Positions 1 to 16,516 of a DNA stretch of 64,000 nucleotides are shown here, one piece after another. The notes beneath the pieces are model-generated. The model did no database searches. It saw nothing but the letters and a program-made list of their open reading frames with translations, and was not told the DNA's origin. The stretch spans positions 20,579,380-20,643,379 of the forward strand of contig NC_059379.1 of NCBI RefSeq assembly GCF_019703515.2. The letters run 5' to 3'. Within the stretch, counting starts at the first letter, position 1. Each line of letters begins with the position of its first letter. The position numbers were made by a program, and so were the translations under genes. This DNA is from Myxocyprinus asiaticus (lineage: Eukaryota > Chordata > Actinopteri > Cypriniformes > Catostomidae).

Positions 1-1613
1 TAAATGAAAAGATGGGTAAAATTTTCAGTTATTTATTATTTTAAGCAGGCTATAACAGTCACCGCTACCAAAAACAATCAGTCTTCAGCTGAGAGAAAAG
101 ACAAAAACAGCTGTCACAACCAGCACCAACATCGCGGCCAAAACACCAGAAATACGTAAGACAAGTGGGTAAGTAGGCAAGACCAAAATCGCAAGTAGGG
201 TTATTGGGACAGGGCCAAAGTCACCATCCGATGCATCCTCGATATTTTGACCTGATCAAGAACACTACTGGGTTATTTTATGCATTCTCTGTACTTGCGT
301 TTTTGAGTATTGTAATGCTAATTCGGCAGTGGATGAATACGTCGAACGAGTACACGAGAACGTAAGAACACATAAGAACTCACATTGAGAAACAGCCACA
401 GTCTACAGAAGTTATGTACAGACAAACGCTTTTATGCAAGCTTGATTTTGTGCGTTGCTGAGTTTCGAAATGTCAGACTGCATTTCATAATGAAATGTAA
501 GTATGCGTTGCATTCTCTGCATTACTGCATTAGCCACTAAAGTGACTGTCATGACGGACTAAGAGTTTGAAGATAATCTTGCTGAGCAAGCTGGCATGTT
601 AATAGCAAGCTACCTGAATAATAACACATCTGATTTAATGGCACAGACATTTCAGTGCAACTCTATTGTCCCATTGAGTACTGAGTTTTTTTCCACTACA
701 AAAACGCAAGAGCACACCTAAGTACTGCATGTTCAACGAGACTGCACGCTCGCAATGCAATGGCAAAGAAAAAGTACCTGCATTTGTGTGTTGTGTGTTT
801 TATGTTTCAGGCCTAACAGTGTACATACAGTACAGAACAACTAGAAACAACTAGACCTCAACCTAAATGCAATAAGGAAGTATGACTACACAATACGATG
901 ATAAAAAAAAAGTCTTCAAGTAACAACAGGCTGCAAAAATGACAATCCATTACTCCAAGTATCCACACAGTGAAAAAAAACACTTGGCCTTGTGAAGACT
1001 TTCAGAAGAAAGGAAAAGGTAATAGGAAATATTAAATCTGAAGAAAGCAGAAAATAGAAGCATTGGCCTGCAGTGGACGAGCTGCAGGCATGTTGTCCAT
1101 CTGCACATTTCATTTGGTGTGATGGCTTCGCGGCTAATTCAGACAGATCGCTGCTTACATACCCACTCATGAGGCACGTCACATGACTTACAAACCAAAT
1201 CCACAGTGCACAAGAATGCAGGACGTCACCCACGAATACATATACAGTACTGGTACTATTAAACAAGCTCAAATGAGAAAGTAATTGGACCTATTGTAAA
1301 GTCTGACTTGAATTTGCTGTCATAATAAATGAATGCTCAAGTTGAACAAATAATCCATCTTTCAATTAAATAACATAATGATTGTTTTTAGCAAATGGGC
1401 CTAAGTTTTTAAAAATAGTAGCCTGTGTGTATTATGGCAGTTGAATAAACTAGCTTACGTCAAAGGTCTGATTTTTCCATGGGTGAAGGTGACGAACCTT
1501 GAAATGAAATATGGGAACACAAAAACTCAAACCCAAGTAAAAGGATTCTCATTTTAGGCTCTGAAATAAGAGGGTTACAAGCAGTTCTAACAGAACAACC
1601 CAATGCAACTCAC
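1..1613 (-). other. rab18 terminal intron; no recognised exon
   Basis: This stretch follows the donor of rab18 exon 6. I searched it on the minus strand for the expected next exon (EASAKT..GVQCAFEEL) and did not find it, so the remaining exons should lie left of the window. The only structure seen is a short open frame at complement of 85-251, preceded by an AG acceptor and followed by AATAAA at complement of 32-37. It would encode a hydrophobic C-terminal tail with no recognised homologue (see findings). Confidence 0.5.
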
Positions 1614-6817
<5,204 letters not shown>

Positions 6818-7248
6818 CTTTACCGGGTGATTACCGGGTGATGTCACTATTTTCAAATAATGTATGTATAAAATTAAAATGTAAAGAAACTTCTACTTAA
6901 GGGCAAAACTATGCTCTCTTCCTCGTTAAAGACGCTTGCTGTGGATAAACAAGGTTTTAGAGGTTCTGCCCTCTAGTGGTTTAAAGAGACATGACAGTCT
7001 TTTTTCAGGAATATGTTTGGTCTAATTGCAGACATTTGAACAATGACACCGGGACACTTGCGCTTGAACTGAATTACACGGGGAAGGGTTAAAATAGGAG
7101 AATAATTATTACTCTCGTTGTCTTCAGGGGTACCAAAGCGTAGAGTATACTGGCTAAATATTCAAAGTCTTAATCTAATAAAATAATAGGTTTATGAATA
7201 ATCTTTATTTCAAATCCAAACATGAACTGAAAAAGTGAGAGCGAAATT

Positions 7249-7828
7249 TTAAAGGGAAAGTTCATCCCTCATTTTTTACTCACCCTCATGCCATCCCAGA
7301 TGTGCATTACTTTCTTTCTTCTGCAGAGCACAAATGAAGATTTTTAGAATAGCATTTCATCTCTGTAGGTCCATACAATGCAAGTGAATGGTGACCAAAA
7401 CTTTTAAGCTTCAAAAAGCACATAAAGGCAGCAGCATTAAAGTAATCACTAAGGTATTTTTTGGTGATTCACATTCTTCGTGCATATTGACACATACTGG
7501 GCAGGGAGTAGAATTTATAGTGAAAAATACTTTTTTATTGATTTATTGATCTGTTTCTTGCCCACACCTATCATATCATGTCTGAACACATGGATTTAAC
7601 CACTGGAGTCGTATGGATTACTTTTATGCTTCCTTTATGTACTTTTGGAGCTTCAAAGTTCCGGCCACCATTCACTTGCATTGAATGGACAAACAGAGCT
7701 GAAATATTCTTTAAATAATCTTCGTTTGTGTTCAGCATAAGAAGAAAGAAAGTCATACTCATCTGGGATGGCATGAGCACGAGTAAATGATGAGGGAATT
7801 TTCATTTTTGGGTGAACTATACCTTTAA
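7249..7828. mobile_element. MITE family A, long form (580 bp)
   Basis: It is bounded by TTAA on both sides. The arms ccctcatgccatcccagatg (7284 region) and catctgggatggcatgagca (7758 region) form long terminal inverted repeats. There is no coding capacity. It lies about 430 bp upstream of the rab18 start codon and could overlap regulatory sequence, but nothing in it shows this. Confidence 0.82.
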
Positions 7829-8595
7829 ATTCAGACAGAACAATGATTTTGTTTTACCAGTATCCACAAGAGGTCGCCAGTGTTCTTCTTGAATCACTGG
7901 TTTTTATAGCGCCAATATAACTTTTGAGCATGGGATTTGTTAGTCAGAATTAAAACAAACCTTTCCATCTCCTTCATCTTTTTATATGACCTCTTTGGCT
8001 AGACCTATGTGAAACACAAAAGTCAGGCCTAGAGTGGCCAGTCTGCTATTTTACAAACTGCATGTAACACAGTATAGGTGGACTGTGCGACAAGAGTCAG
8101 GAGTAGAGTAACACGATAATTTCTCTCTAGACTGTAAATCATTGCAGTTTTATAAAATTCAGGAAAATGTTGTCAGTTTTGGTGTAACACTCCATTTACT
8201 GCATTACACTGAATAATACACACATTGAACATATAGTCATAAACACAAGCTTAATTTTAAAAGCAGTTTAATAATTTCTATGTACAATCCATTTGTTGCC
8301 AAGTTGACAACAGTCATCAACAAAATAAAATAGTAACATAAGGTGCGAAACATACAATGGTGTTGAAACCTCTTTGCTTCCACCTTCTCCCTGCCTCAAA
8401 GCAAAATGACACTTGAAGCAAAATTGTTCACATTCCACGACATTTGACCTTTATTTCAGCAGAGTGAGAAAGGAAATTGCCTCAACCTAGAACATTTTAT
8501 TTTCTCAGAGGTAAAAAACAAGCAAACAAACTTGATAACTCTTTAAAGACCAAAGATTTAATAGTTGTGAGGCAAAACTGAAGTGACTCATATAC
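7829..8595. other. Intergenic stretch without recognised gene
   Basis: This is AT-rich unique-looking sequence between two family-A MITEs. No coding exon, RNA gene or clear repeat was recognised on either strand. Confidence 0.4.
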
Positions 8596-8864
8596 TTAAA
8601 GGGCTAGTTCACCCAAAATAAAAATTCTCTATCATTTACTCACCCTCATACCATACCAGATGTGTGACTTTCTTTTTCTACTGAACACAAAATATGATTT
8701 TTAGAAGAAAATCTCTGCTCTGTAATTCCATACAATGCAAGTTAATGGGTACCAAAAATGTTAAGCTCCAAAAGGCGCATAAAGGCAGCATAAAAGTAAT
8801 CGATAGGACTATAGTGGTTAAATCTGTCTTTAGAAGTGATATAATAGGTGAGGATGAGAAACAG
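8596..8864. mobile_element. MITE family A, left half of a split copy
   Basis: It begins at TTAA followed by agggctagttcacccaaaat and runs to gatgagaaacag, where the palindrome stops abruptly. Its complementary right half lies more than 7 kb away at 16103-16516. The sequence gagaaacag plus atcaat, read across the gap, matches the inverted partner arm near 16246. Confidence 0.75.
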
Positions 8865-9663
8865 GGTATGGATTCACGAAATGAAAATTCTTCTTAACTA
8901 CCATTTTCTTCTTTAGAAAAAAAGTTACTATTTTGTATTCCTTGAAAACACTTCTTATGAAAGTTCTTACCTTTTTTCTTAAGATTGTTCTTAAAAAAAA
9001 AAAAACTTAAGAAGCATTCAAATTCTCGAAAAAAAATGTTTTCTTAAAAATCGTAGTAAATAACATCTTAAAGTTAGGATAACCTCACAGTTGTCTTAAA
9101 TCTTAAAAGGTAAGATGTTTGATGATTTTACTGGGTTGTTTCAAATGTGATGCATTCTATCATGTTGAGTCAGAAGTCATAATGGGCGGTTTACATAGAA
9201 ATGTGATTTTAGACCAAAACACGTTTTTGACTGGTTTGTGTTTTATGTTATTTTTATTTTCAGCTTGTAAACCATGTAAATGTTTTCACCAAATTCAAAC
9301 AATACATGTTGTTTCGAAGCTTCTTAATGTGCTGACCAATCATGCTAATAATGGATGTGCTGCATATAGCGCTCTCTCTCCGCGATCTTTACAGTTCATA
9401 GAAACATAATAATTATAACACTAGATAGGTACATTTCCTGAAGAAAATGTGAGTGGTGCTTGCCGTTGAAAAATTCGTCACCACGATGTCCCACCAGAAT
9501 CAGAATCAGAATGAGCTTTATTGCCAAGTATGCTTACACATACAAGGAATTTGTCTTGGTGACAGAAGCTTCCAATACACAACAATACAAAACAGCAACA
9601 AGACTTTTGAAAAATAATTAAATTTGAATAAAAAATAGATAAATATTGAAAAGAAAAAAGTAT

Positions 9664-9682
9664 ATATATAATACACAATAGA

Positions 9683-9781
<99 letters not shown>

Positions 9782-9957
9782 TACATACATATACATATAC
9801 ATACATATACACACACACACATGCACATACACACATACATATATATACATATACACATATACACATACATACACATATACACATATATGAATATATATAC
9901 ATACATACATATACATACATACATACATACATACATAAATACACACACACATACGTA
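9664..9957. repeat. Compound TA/CA/CATA microsatellite
   Basis: About 290 bp of (TA)n, (CA)n and (CATA)n lie within the 3' untranslated region of LINE copy A. Several artificial open frames rich in Tyr, Ile, Cys and Val cross it and are not genes. Confidence 0.95.
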
Positions 9958-10088
9958 GTGCAAATCTAAATACAAATCGGTTATGTACAGTGCAAGGGAA
10001 TGTAATGGAAGAAGAGGTAGGATGTGTTGGATAATATAAAAAGACTAAGCTGTGTATTGCACATTAATTATTGCTCAAAGGGGCAGTT

Positions 10089-11349
10089 TTAACTGTTCAT
10101 GAGATGGATAGCCTGAGGGAAAAAATTGTTTCTATGCCTGATGGTTCTGGTGCTTAGAGCTCTGAAGTGTCGACCAGAAGGCAACAGTTCAAAAAGGTAG
10201 TGGGCAGGGTGAGTGGGGTCCAGAGTGATTTTTCCAGCCTTTTTCCTCACTCTGGAAGTGTATAATTCTTGAAGGGGGGGCAGGGGGCAACCAATAATCC
10301 TCTCAGCAGTCTGAACTGTCCTTTGTAGTCTTCTGATGTCTGATTTCGTAGCTGAACCAAACCAGACAGTTATAGAAGTGCAGAGGACAGACTCAGTGAC
10401 CGCTGAGTAGAACTGTATCAGCAGCGCCTGTGGCAGGTTGAACTTCCTTAACTGGCGAAGGAAGTACAACCTCTGCTGGGCCTTTGGTGAGGGGGGACAG
10501 TGTTGGGGGGGTTCCTCCTAAAGTCCACAATCATTTCCACCGTTTTGAGCGTGTTCAGCTCAAGGTTGTTTTGACTGCACCAGACAGCCAGCTGTTTAAC
10601 CTCCCTTCTGTATGCAGACTCATCGTTATCTCGGATGAGGCCGATGACAGTGGTGTCGTCTGCAAACTTCAGGAGCTTGACAGAGGGTCCTTGGCGATGC
10701 AGTCATTGGTGTAGAGGGAGAAGAGTAGTGGGGAGAGCACACATCCCTGGGGGGCACCAGTGCTGATTGTACAGGTTCTGGAAGTGAATTTCCCCTGTCT
10801 CACAAGCTGCTGCCTGTCTGTCATAAAGCTGGTAATCCACTGACAGATAGACATGGGAAGAGAGAGTTGGTGTAATTTAGTCCGGAGAATAGCTGGGATG
10901 ATGGTGTTGAAAGCCGAACTGAAGTCCACAAAAAGGATCCTTGCATATGTCCCTGGTCTGTCCAGATGTTGCAGGATATGATGCAATCCCATGTTGACAG
11001 CATTATCCAAAGACCTGTTTGCTCGATAAGAAAATTGAAGGGGATCTAGAAAGGGTCCAGTGATGTCCTTCGGGTGAACCAACACAAGTCTCTCAAATGA
11101 CTTCATGACCACAGACGTCAGGGCGACAGGTCTGTAGTCATTAAGTCCTGTGATTTTTGGTTTCTTTGGGATGGGGATAATAGTGGAACATTTGAAGCAG
11201 CATAGGACTTCACACTGCTCCAGTGATCTATTGAAGATATGTGTGAAGATGGGGGCCAGCTGGTTAGCACAGGATCTAAGACATGCAGGTGAAGCACCAT
11301 CTGGGCCCTGTACTTTCCTTATCATTTGTTTTCGAAAGACGCGGCTCAC
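10089..11349 (-). pseudogene. LINE copy A ORF: reverse transcriptase segment
   Basis: RT motifs in order are KITGLNDYRPVALTSV, DPLQFSYRANRSLDNAV, ILFVDFSSAFNTIIP, GAPQGCVLSPLLFSLYTNDC and, after a one-base frame shift near 10680, FADDTTVIG (complement of about 10640-10668). The thumb region follows at complement of 10089-10469 and ends FFPQAIHLMNS. The catalytic DD is intact at sequence level but out of frame, so this copy should be inactive. Confidence 0.9.
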
Positions 11350-12958
11350 ATCATCTTCACAGATCTTAAGTGCCGGTTGAGTTGCAGGAGGGGGGTTGCA
11401 GCAGGTGCTGGTGTTTGTGTGAAGTGAAGGTCAGAGTGGGTGTGGGGTGTGAGATTGGGCCTTTCAAATCTACAGTAGAACACATTCAGGTCATCAGCCA
11501 GTTGTTGGTCCACCACAGGGCTGGGGGTAGGAGTCCTGTAATTCGTAAGTTGTTTCATGCCACTCCACACTGATGCAAGGTCGTTAGCTAAAAACCTGTT
11601 TTTCAGCTTCTCAGAGTATCTACTTTTAGCCACTCTGATTCCCTTATTCAGTGTGTTCCTAGCATGATTGTACAAGACTTTATCCCCAACTCTGTAAGCA
11701 TCCTCTTTGGCCTGACGAAGCTGCCTGAGTTCCACTGTAAACCATGGTTTGTTGTTGTTAAATGTTAAATAAGTCCTAGTAGGAATGCACATATCCTCAC
11801 AGAAACTGATATATGATGTAACGGTATCTGTGAGCTCGTCCAGGTCTGTGGCTGCAGCCTCAAAAACACTCCAATCAGTGCAGTCAAAGCAGGCTTGTAG
11901 TTCCAGCTCTGCTTTGTAGGTCCATCTCTTTACAGTCCTTACTACAGGCTTAGCAGATTTTAATTTCTGTCTGTAGGTTGGAAGAAGATGAACCAGACAG
12001 TGATCAGATAGTCCCAAAGCTGCTCTAGGAACAGAGCGATATGCATCCTTTATTGTTGTGTAGCAGTGATCCAGTATATTTCTGTCTCTGGTTGGGCATG
12101 TAATGTGCTGTTTGTATTTGGACAGTTCACATGTGAGGTTTGCTTTGTTAAAATCCCCAAGAATAATAATAACTGAGTCCGGGTATTCTTGTTCTGTGTC
12201 TGTAATTTGATCAATCAGCTGTTGCAGCACGGCATTCAAACACACGTTTGGCGCGATATACACATTCACCAGAATAAACGAGGAAAACTCCCGTGGCAAT
12301 TAGAAAGGCTTACAGTTAATAAAGAGCGCTTCCAAATTAGGACAGCACATCTTCTTTAACGTTGTTACATCTGTACACCAACTTTCACTGATGTAAAAGC
12401 ATGTTCCACCGCCTCTCGTTTTCCCCGTTAACTCCACGATGCGATCCGCTCTGAACAGCTGAAAGCCTGGCAGATGTAACGCGCTGTCCGGAATGGCTTC
12501 ACTCAGCTAGGTTTCTGTGAAGCACAAGGCAGCAGAGGTTGAAAAGTCCTTGTTTGTGCAGGTGAGGAGATGTAGTTCATCTGTTTTGTTAGGAAGAGAG
12601 CAAGATGAATGCTCGGCAGCGTTGTTCCAAAGCCCCGCCAATGGAGCTTGACAAGCGCGTCTGCTTGTCTCCCTCGCCTGCATGACATAGCGCGTTTAAA
12701 CAGCACAGCTGCACCTCCGACTAAAATGTCAAACAAAACGTCAGAATATTCAAAATCCGGGAAAAGATTGACTGGTATATGCTGTCGAATGTTCAGCAGT
12801 TCGTCTCTGGTAAAACTGACTGGAAAAAGATTACTAAACACAGGACAAACAAACAAAAACAACAAAACAATAGAAGCACTCCACCCCGAGGCGGCCATCC
12901 GCGTTGCCATCATGATGTATATCACCAAGTACCCCAAGTTGAAAGATGCCACCCCCAT
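11346..12958 (-). pseudogene. LINE copy A ORF: leader and endonuclease segment
   Basis: The N-terminal segment (complement of 12503-12958) contains FTRDELLNIRQHIPVNLFPD. The segment at complement of 11346-12299 carries endonuclease motifs ILGDFNKANL, HITCPTRDRNILDHCYTTI and LGLSDHCLVHL, where SDH is the catalytic histidine motif, followed by the linker to the RT. The two open segments are separated by stops, for example directly before LPREFSSFIL near 12300. The encoded enzyme would have nicked target DNA for target-primed reverse transcription. Confidence 0.88.
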
Positions 12959-12959
12959 G

Positions 12960-15150
12960 ACAGTAGGATCTTCTGGTGCAGAGATATTTGTGTTGTTCCA
13001 TGGTTGCTAGGCAGTTACCAGGGTGATACTTAACAAGGCGCCTTGCCATCCTGAGTGAGATACAGTATGTCAACCCAGAAGTCTCTACGAAGTTCTGGTG
13101 CAGAGATATGTGATTTGTTACTTGGTTGCTAGGGTAACCCATCTGGTTGCTATGCAGCTACCAGGGTGATATTTAACAAGGCTCTTTGCCATCTTGAGTG
13201 AAATAAGTCAACCCGGAAGTCTCTACGATTTTCTGGTGCAGAGATATGTGATTTGTTACTTGGTTGCTAGGGTAACTCCATCTGGTTGCTAGTTAGTTAC
13301 CAGGGTGATACTTATCAAGGCTACTTGCCATCCTGAGTGAAATAAGTCAACCCGGAAGTCTCTATGATTTTCTGGTGCAGAGATGTGATTTGTTACTTGG
13401 TTGCTAGGGTAACTCCATTTGGTTGCTAGGCAGTTACCAAGGTGATACTTATCAAGGCTCCTTGCCATCCTGAGTGAAATAAGTCAACCCGGAAGTCTCT
13501 ACGATGTTTTGGTGCAGAGATATGTGATTTGTTACTTGGTTGCTAGGGTAACCCCATCTGGTTCCTAGGTAGTTACGAAGGTGATACTTAACATGGCTCC
13601 TTGCCATCCTGAGTGAAATAAGTCAACCCGGAAGTGTCTATGATATTCTGGTGCAGAGATATGTGTTTTGTTACTTGGTTGCTAGGGTAAGCCCATGTGG
13701 TTGCTAGGCAGTTACCAAGGTGATACTTAAAATGGCTCCTTGTTATCCTGAGTGAAATAAGTCAACCCGGAAGTCTCTACGGCATTCTGATCTTGAGATA
13801 TCCATCTTAGTGATTTTGAATGGAAGTCAATGGCATTTGGTTGCTAGGGTGCTCTTAATGGTTGCTAGTTCATGGCTAAGTAGTTCCCATGATGATAGTT
13901 GTAGACTGATTGCTCACCCAATTAAAACAAGCCAACTGTCATGTCTCTAGGACATTCTGATCTGAAGATATCACACTCTAAGTGAAAGCAATATTGTTGG
14001 TTGCTAGGGTGCTCTAAATGGTTGCCAGGGCATGGCTAGCCAGTGAACAGAGAGATTTTTATTGGCTGCTTACTAACCTGACTCATAAGAGCCAGTTTAC
14101 GACATTCTGTTCTGAAGATATCCTTCTGAGACATTTTGAATGGAAGTTAATGGGGGGTGGTTGCTAGGGTCCCATAAATGGTTGTTAGGGCGTGGCTATG
14201 CCATTTCCAAGGTGATAATTAAAGAGTGATTGGTATCCCGATTGAAATGAGCCCACCCCCATGTATCTATGTCATTCAGATTGGGAGATAAGATCTGGCA
14301 ACTTTCTTGCATTGATTGCCATAGTAGGAACAAAATTCTCTTCCCATAGTACCCTATGGGACTTTTTGGTACGTTTTTTGCCCCCCTTTTTACCCCGAGG
14401 TACATTTTACCCCCAAACACAGGGTATGTTCAAACACGGCTTGCTATCCTGAATCAAATGAGAGCACCCACATGTGTCTAGGACATTCTATCAGAAGATA
14501 TCACACTAAGCCATTTTGAATGGAAGTCAGTGGGGATGGTTGCTAGGGTGCTCTAAATTGTTGTTAGGGTGTGGCTAAGTAGTTTTTCAAATGGATACAT
14601 GAAGACTGATTGCTCACCCATGTGAAATAAGCCAACTGCCATGTCTGTAGTATGTTCTGATCCAAAGATATCCCTCTCAGCCATTTTTAATGGAAGTCAA
14701 TAGGGCTGGTTGCTAGGGTGCTCTAAATTGTTGATAGGGTGTGACTAGCCAGTGACCAGAGAGATTCTTATTGGCTGATTACTAATCTGACTGAAAAGAG
14801 CCAATCCCCAAGTGTCTATGACATTCTGTTCTGAAGATATCCTTCTGAGCCATTTTGGATGGAAGTCTATGGGGGCGGTTGCTAGGGTGCCGTAAATGGT
14901 TGCTAGGGCGTGGCTACACCATTTCCAAGATGATCCTTAAAGACTGATTAGTAGCCCGATTGAAATTAGCCTGCCCCCATGTCTCTATGTCATTCTGATT
15001 GGGAGATATGATTTGACAACTTTCTTGCATTGACTGCCATAGTAGGGGAAAAAAAAATGTTTTCATGGGCGAGACCCTTGCCATAGTATGCCTATGGGAC
15101 ATTTTTGGGACGTTTTTTGTCCCCCAGGGGTGCACCATACCCCCAATCCC
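12960..15150. repeat. Tandem array of about 138-bp (then about 170-bp) units
   Basis: The marker ttctggtgcagagatat recurs at about 12971, 13093, 13231, 13370, 13507, 13645 and 13784, a period close to 138 bp. Each unit contains ggttgctagggtaac and agtcaacccggaagtctcta. From 13800 the units diverge and lengthen to about 165-175 bp, but keep ggttgctagggtgct, atggttgctagggcgtggct and gaagtcaatgggg. The array is bounded on the left by the 5' end of LINE copy A and on the right by the hairpin tails. Confidence 0.88.
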
Positions 15151-15278
15151 TTAGAAAAGTCATAGCACAGGTGTTGTCAATAGGCCGGTCGATTTGACAC
15201 CTAATTCATGAGTCTACTACAAATGGTGCAGGACGAGTCAGGTGCCGAAGTTTTGAACGGAATAAGAATAATAATAAT

Positions 15279-15488
15279 AAGTATGTGAGATTACAATAGT
15301 GATGCTTTGCTCCACAAGCACCACTAATAATAATAAGTATGTGAGATTACAATAGTGATGCTTTGCTCCGCAAGCACCACTAAGTATGTGAGATTACAAT
15401 AGTGATGCTTTGCTCGCAAGCACCACTAATAATAATAATAAGTATGTGAGATTACAATAGTGATGCTTTGCTCAGCAAGCACCACTAA
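15279..15488. repeat. Four tandem hairpin tails ending in CTAA|T
   Basis: Four near-identical copies of about 48 bp start aagtatgtgagattacaata and end agcaccactaa, at about 15279-15327, 15335-15383, 15382-15429 and 15440-15488. They are separated by (AAT)n or directly joined. Each contains the stem tgctt..aagca and ends CTAA followed mostly by T. This resembles Helitron 3' ends (hairpin then CTRR, insertion at AT), so the array is probably the body of a Helitron-like element. No Rep/helicase gene is present. Confidence 0.6.
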
Positions 15489-15959
15489 TTAGAAAGCTGA
15501 GACTTTTTTTTTCATCCCCTATCCACATCCCAATCGGAGTGGGCACACCTGATTCGGCCTCCGTCACCCTTTCCCATTTATCCGCCTCTTACTTTCCGAC
15601 ATCATATAATTATCAAGCCTCCCAACGAAAACTTTTTCCTTGCAGTAATTTCCTCAACAAGACCCTCTTGTCTACTGAAGTATTTGTTTCTTTTCTTTTA
15701 TTCCATGTCAAATTAAAAGTTATCAAATGGATACCAGCAAATAAATTCTCCTGTGACGGGTAGTGTCATTAAACTAACACATTTCGCACTTTACATAAAA
15801 AAATAAATTACAAAATCGCGAGGTGCTTGCTGGTTAAAAAAAAGGTTAATAGATACATTTATCGTTATGATTTTCCAGTGTTGAAGTATTGAATTTGTTG
15901 TAGGTTATGAGACAAGACAACTCCATGAACAGGCTAGTATGATCAGACATTGTCAAAGC
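15489..15959. other. Non-coding remainder of the 7.2-kb insertion
   Basis: This stretch lies between the hairpin tails and the right foldback arm. A 74-codon open frame at 15539-15763 has no recognised motif and is probably chance. Confidence 0.4.
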
Positions 15960-16102
15960 CTGTCTTTTTATTCTTAAGAAAAAATTTGAGAACTGCTTAC
16001 AATTTTTCAAGAATTGTACTTAGGAACGTTCTTACGAACTTCTTATAATTTATCCTAAGATCTCTCATTTTTTTCTTAAGAACTTTTTCATGAATCAGAC
16101 CC

Positions 16103-16516
16103 CAGATCAATATTTAAACCCTTTTTACTACATTCTCCTTCCTGCCCAGTAGGTGGCAATATGCACGAAGAATGCGAATCACCAAAAACAAAAGAAGAAT
16201 GTGAAAGTGAAAGAGGAGATTGATAGTAAAAAAGGACTTAAAACATTGATCTGTTTCTCACCGACACCTATCATATCGCTTCTTAAGATATTAATTTTAC
16301 CATTGGAGTCGTATTGATTACTTTTATGCTGCCTTTGTTTTGTTTTTTTAGCTTAAAAATATTGGTACCCATTCACTTGCATTGTGAGGACCAACAGAAC
16401 TTCTAAAAATATTTGTTTGTGTTCAGCAGAAGAAAGAAAGTCTTACACATTTGGGATGGCATGAGGGTGAGTAAATTATGAGATAATTTTCATTTTTGAG
16501 TGAACTGTCCCTTTAA
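16103..16516. mobile_element. MITE family A, right half of the split copy
   Basis: It contains the inverted counterparts of the 8596-8864 half, including gatctgtttctcaccgacac and gattacttttatgctgcctt, and ends gaactgtccctttaa with a TTAA boundary. Confidence 0.78.

Larger units (their letters stand above)
9494..12915 (-). mobile_element. L2/CR1-like LINE, copy A, nearly full length
   Basis: It is read on the minus strand. The 5' end lies near 12915, an apurinic-type endonuclease and a reverse transcriptase follow, and the (TGATTC)n tail at 9494-9515 is preceded by aaagctcattctgattc. A 290-bp TA/CA microsatellite sits in its 3' untranslated region. A closely related copy lies on the plus strand at about 25035. 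Confidence 0.88.
8865..16102. mobile_element. 7.2-kb TIR-bounded insertion splitting the MITE
   Basis: The left end reads GGTATGGATTCACGAA and the right end, inverted, GGTCTGATTCATGAA. Both are followed internally by related AT-rich arms with TTCTTAAG motifs (8880-9110 and 15960-16085). CAG occurs on both flanks (8862-8864 and 16103-16105), consistent with a 3-bp target duplication as in PIF/Harbinger-type elements. No transposase of its own is visible. The interior holds an L2-like LINE, a tandem array and hairpin tails, so it is probably a foldback or MITE-like element with later insertions. Confidence 0.55.

Noticed and set aside
916..1272. 118-codon open frame on the minus strand as the missing rab18 terminal exon
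   Set aside because: It lacks the EASAKT and FEELVEKI-type residues and the C-terminal cysteine motif; no alignment to Rab18 could be made.
9478..9975. Three long overlapping open frames on the minus strand (110-165 codons)
   Set aside because: They are translations of a TA/CA/CATA microsatellite and have repetitive Tyr/Ile/Cys/Val composition.
10484..11573. Plus-strand open frames in LINE copy A
   Set aside because: They are shadows of the reverse transcriptase and endonuclease on the minus strand.
12609..13033. Plus-strand open frames of 84 and 133 codons
   Set aside because: They are antisense to the LINE copy A leader segment.
12960..15488. A CRISPR-like array because of regular repeats
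   Set aside because: The units are 138-170 bp, contiguous and diverging, with no short repeat plus unique spacer pattern, in a vertebrate genome.
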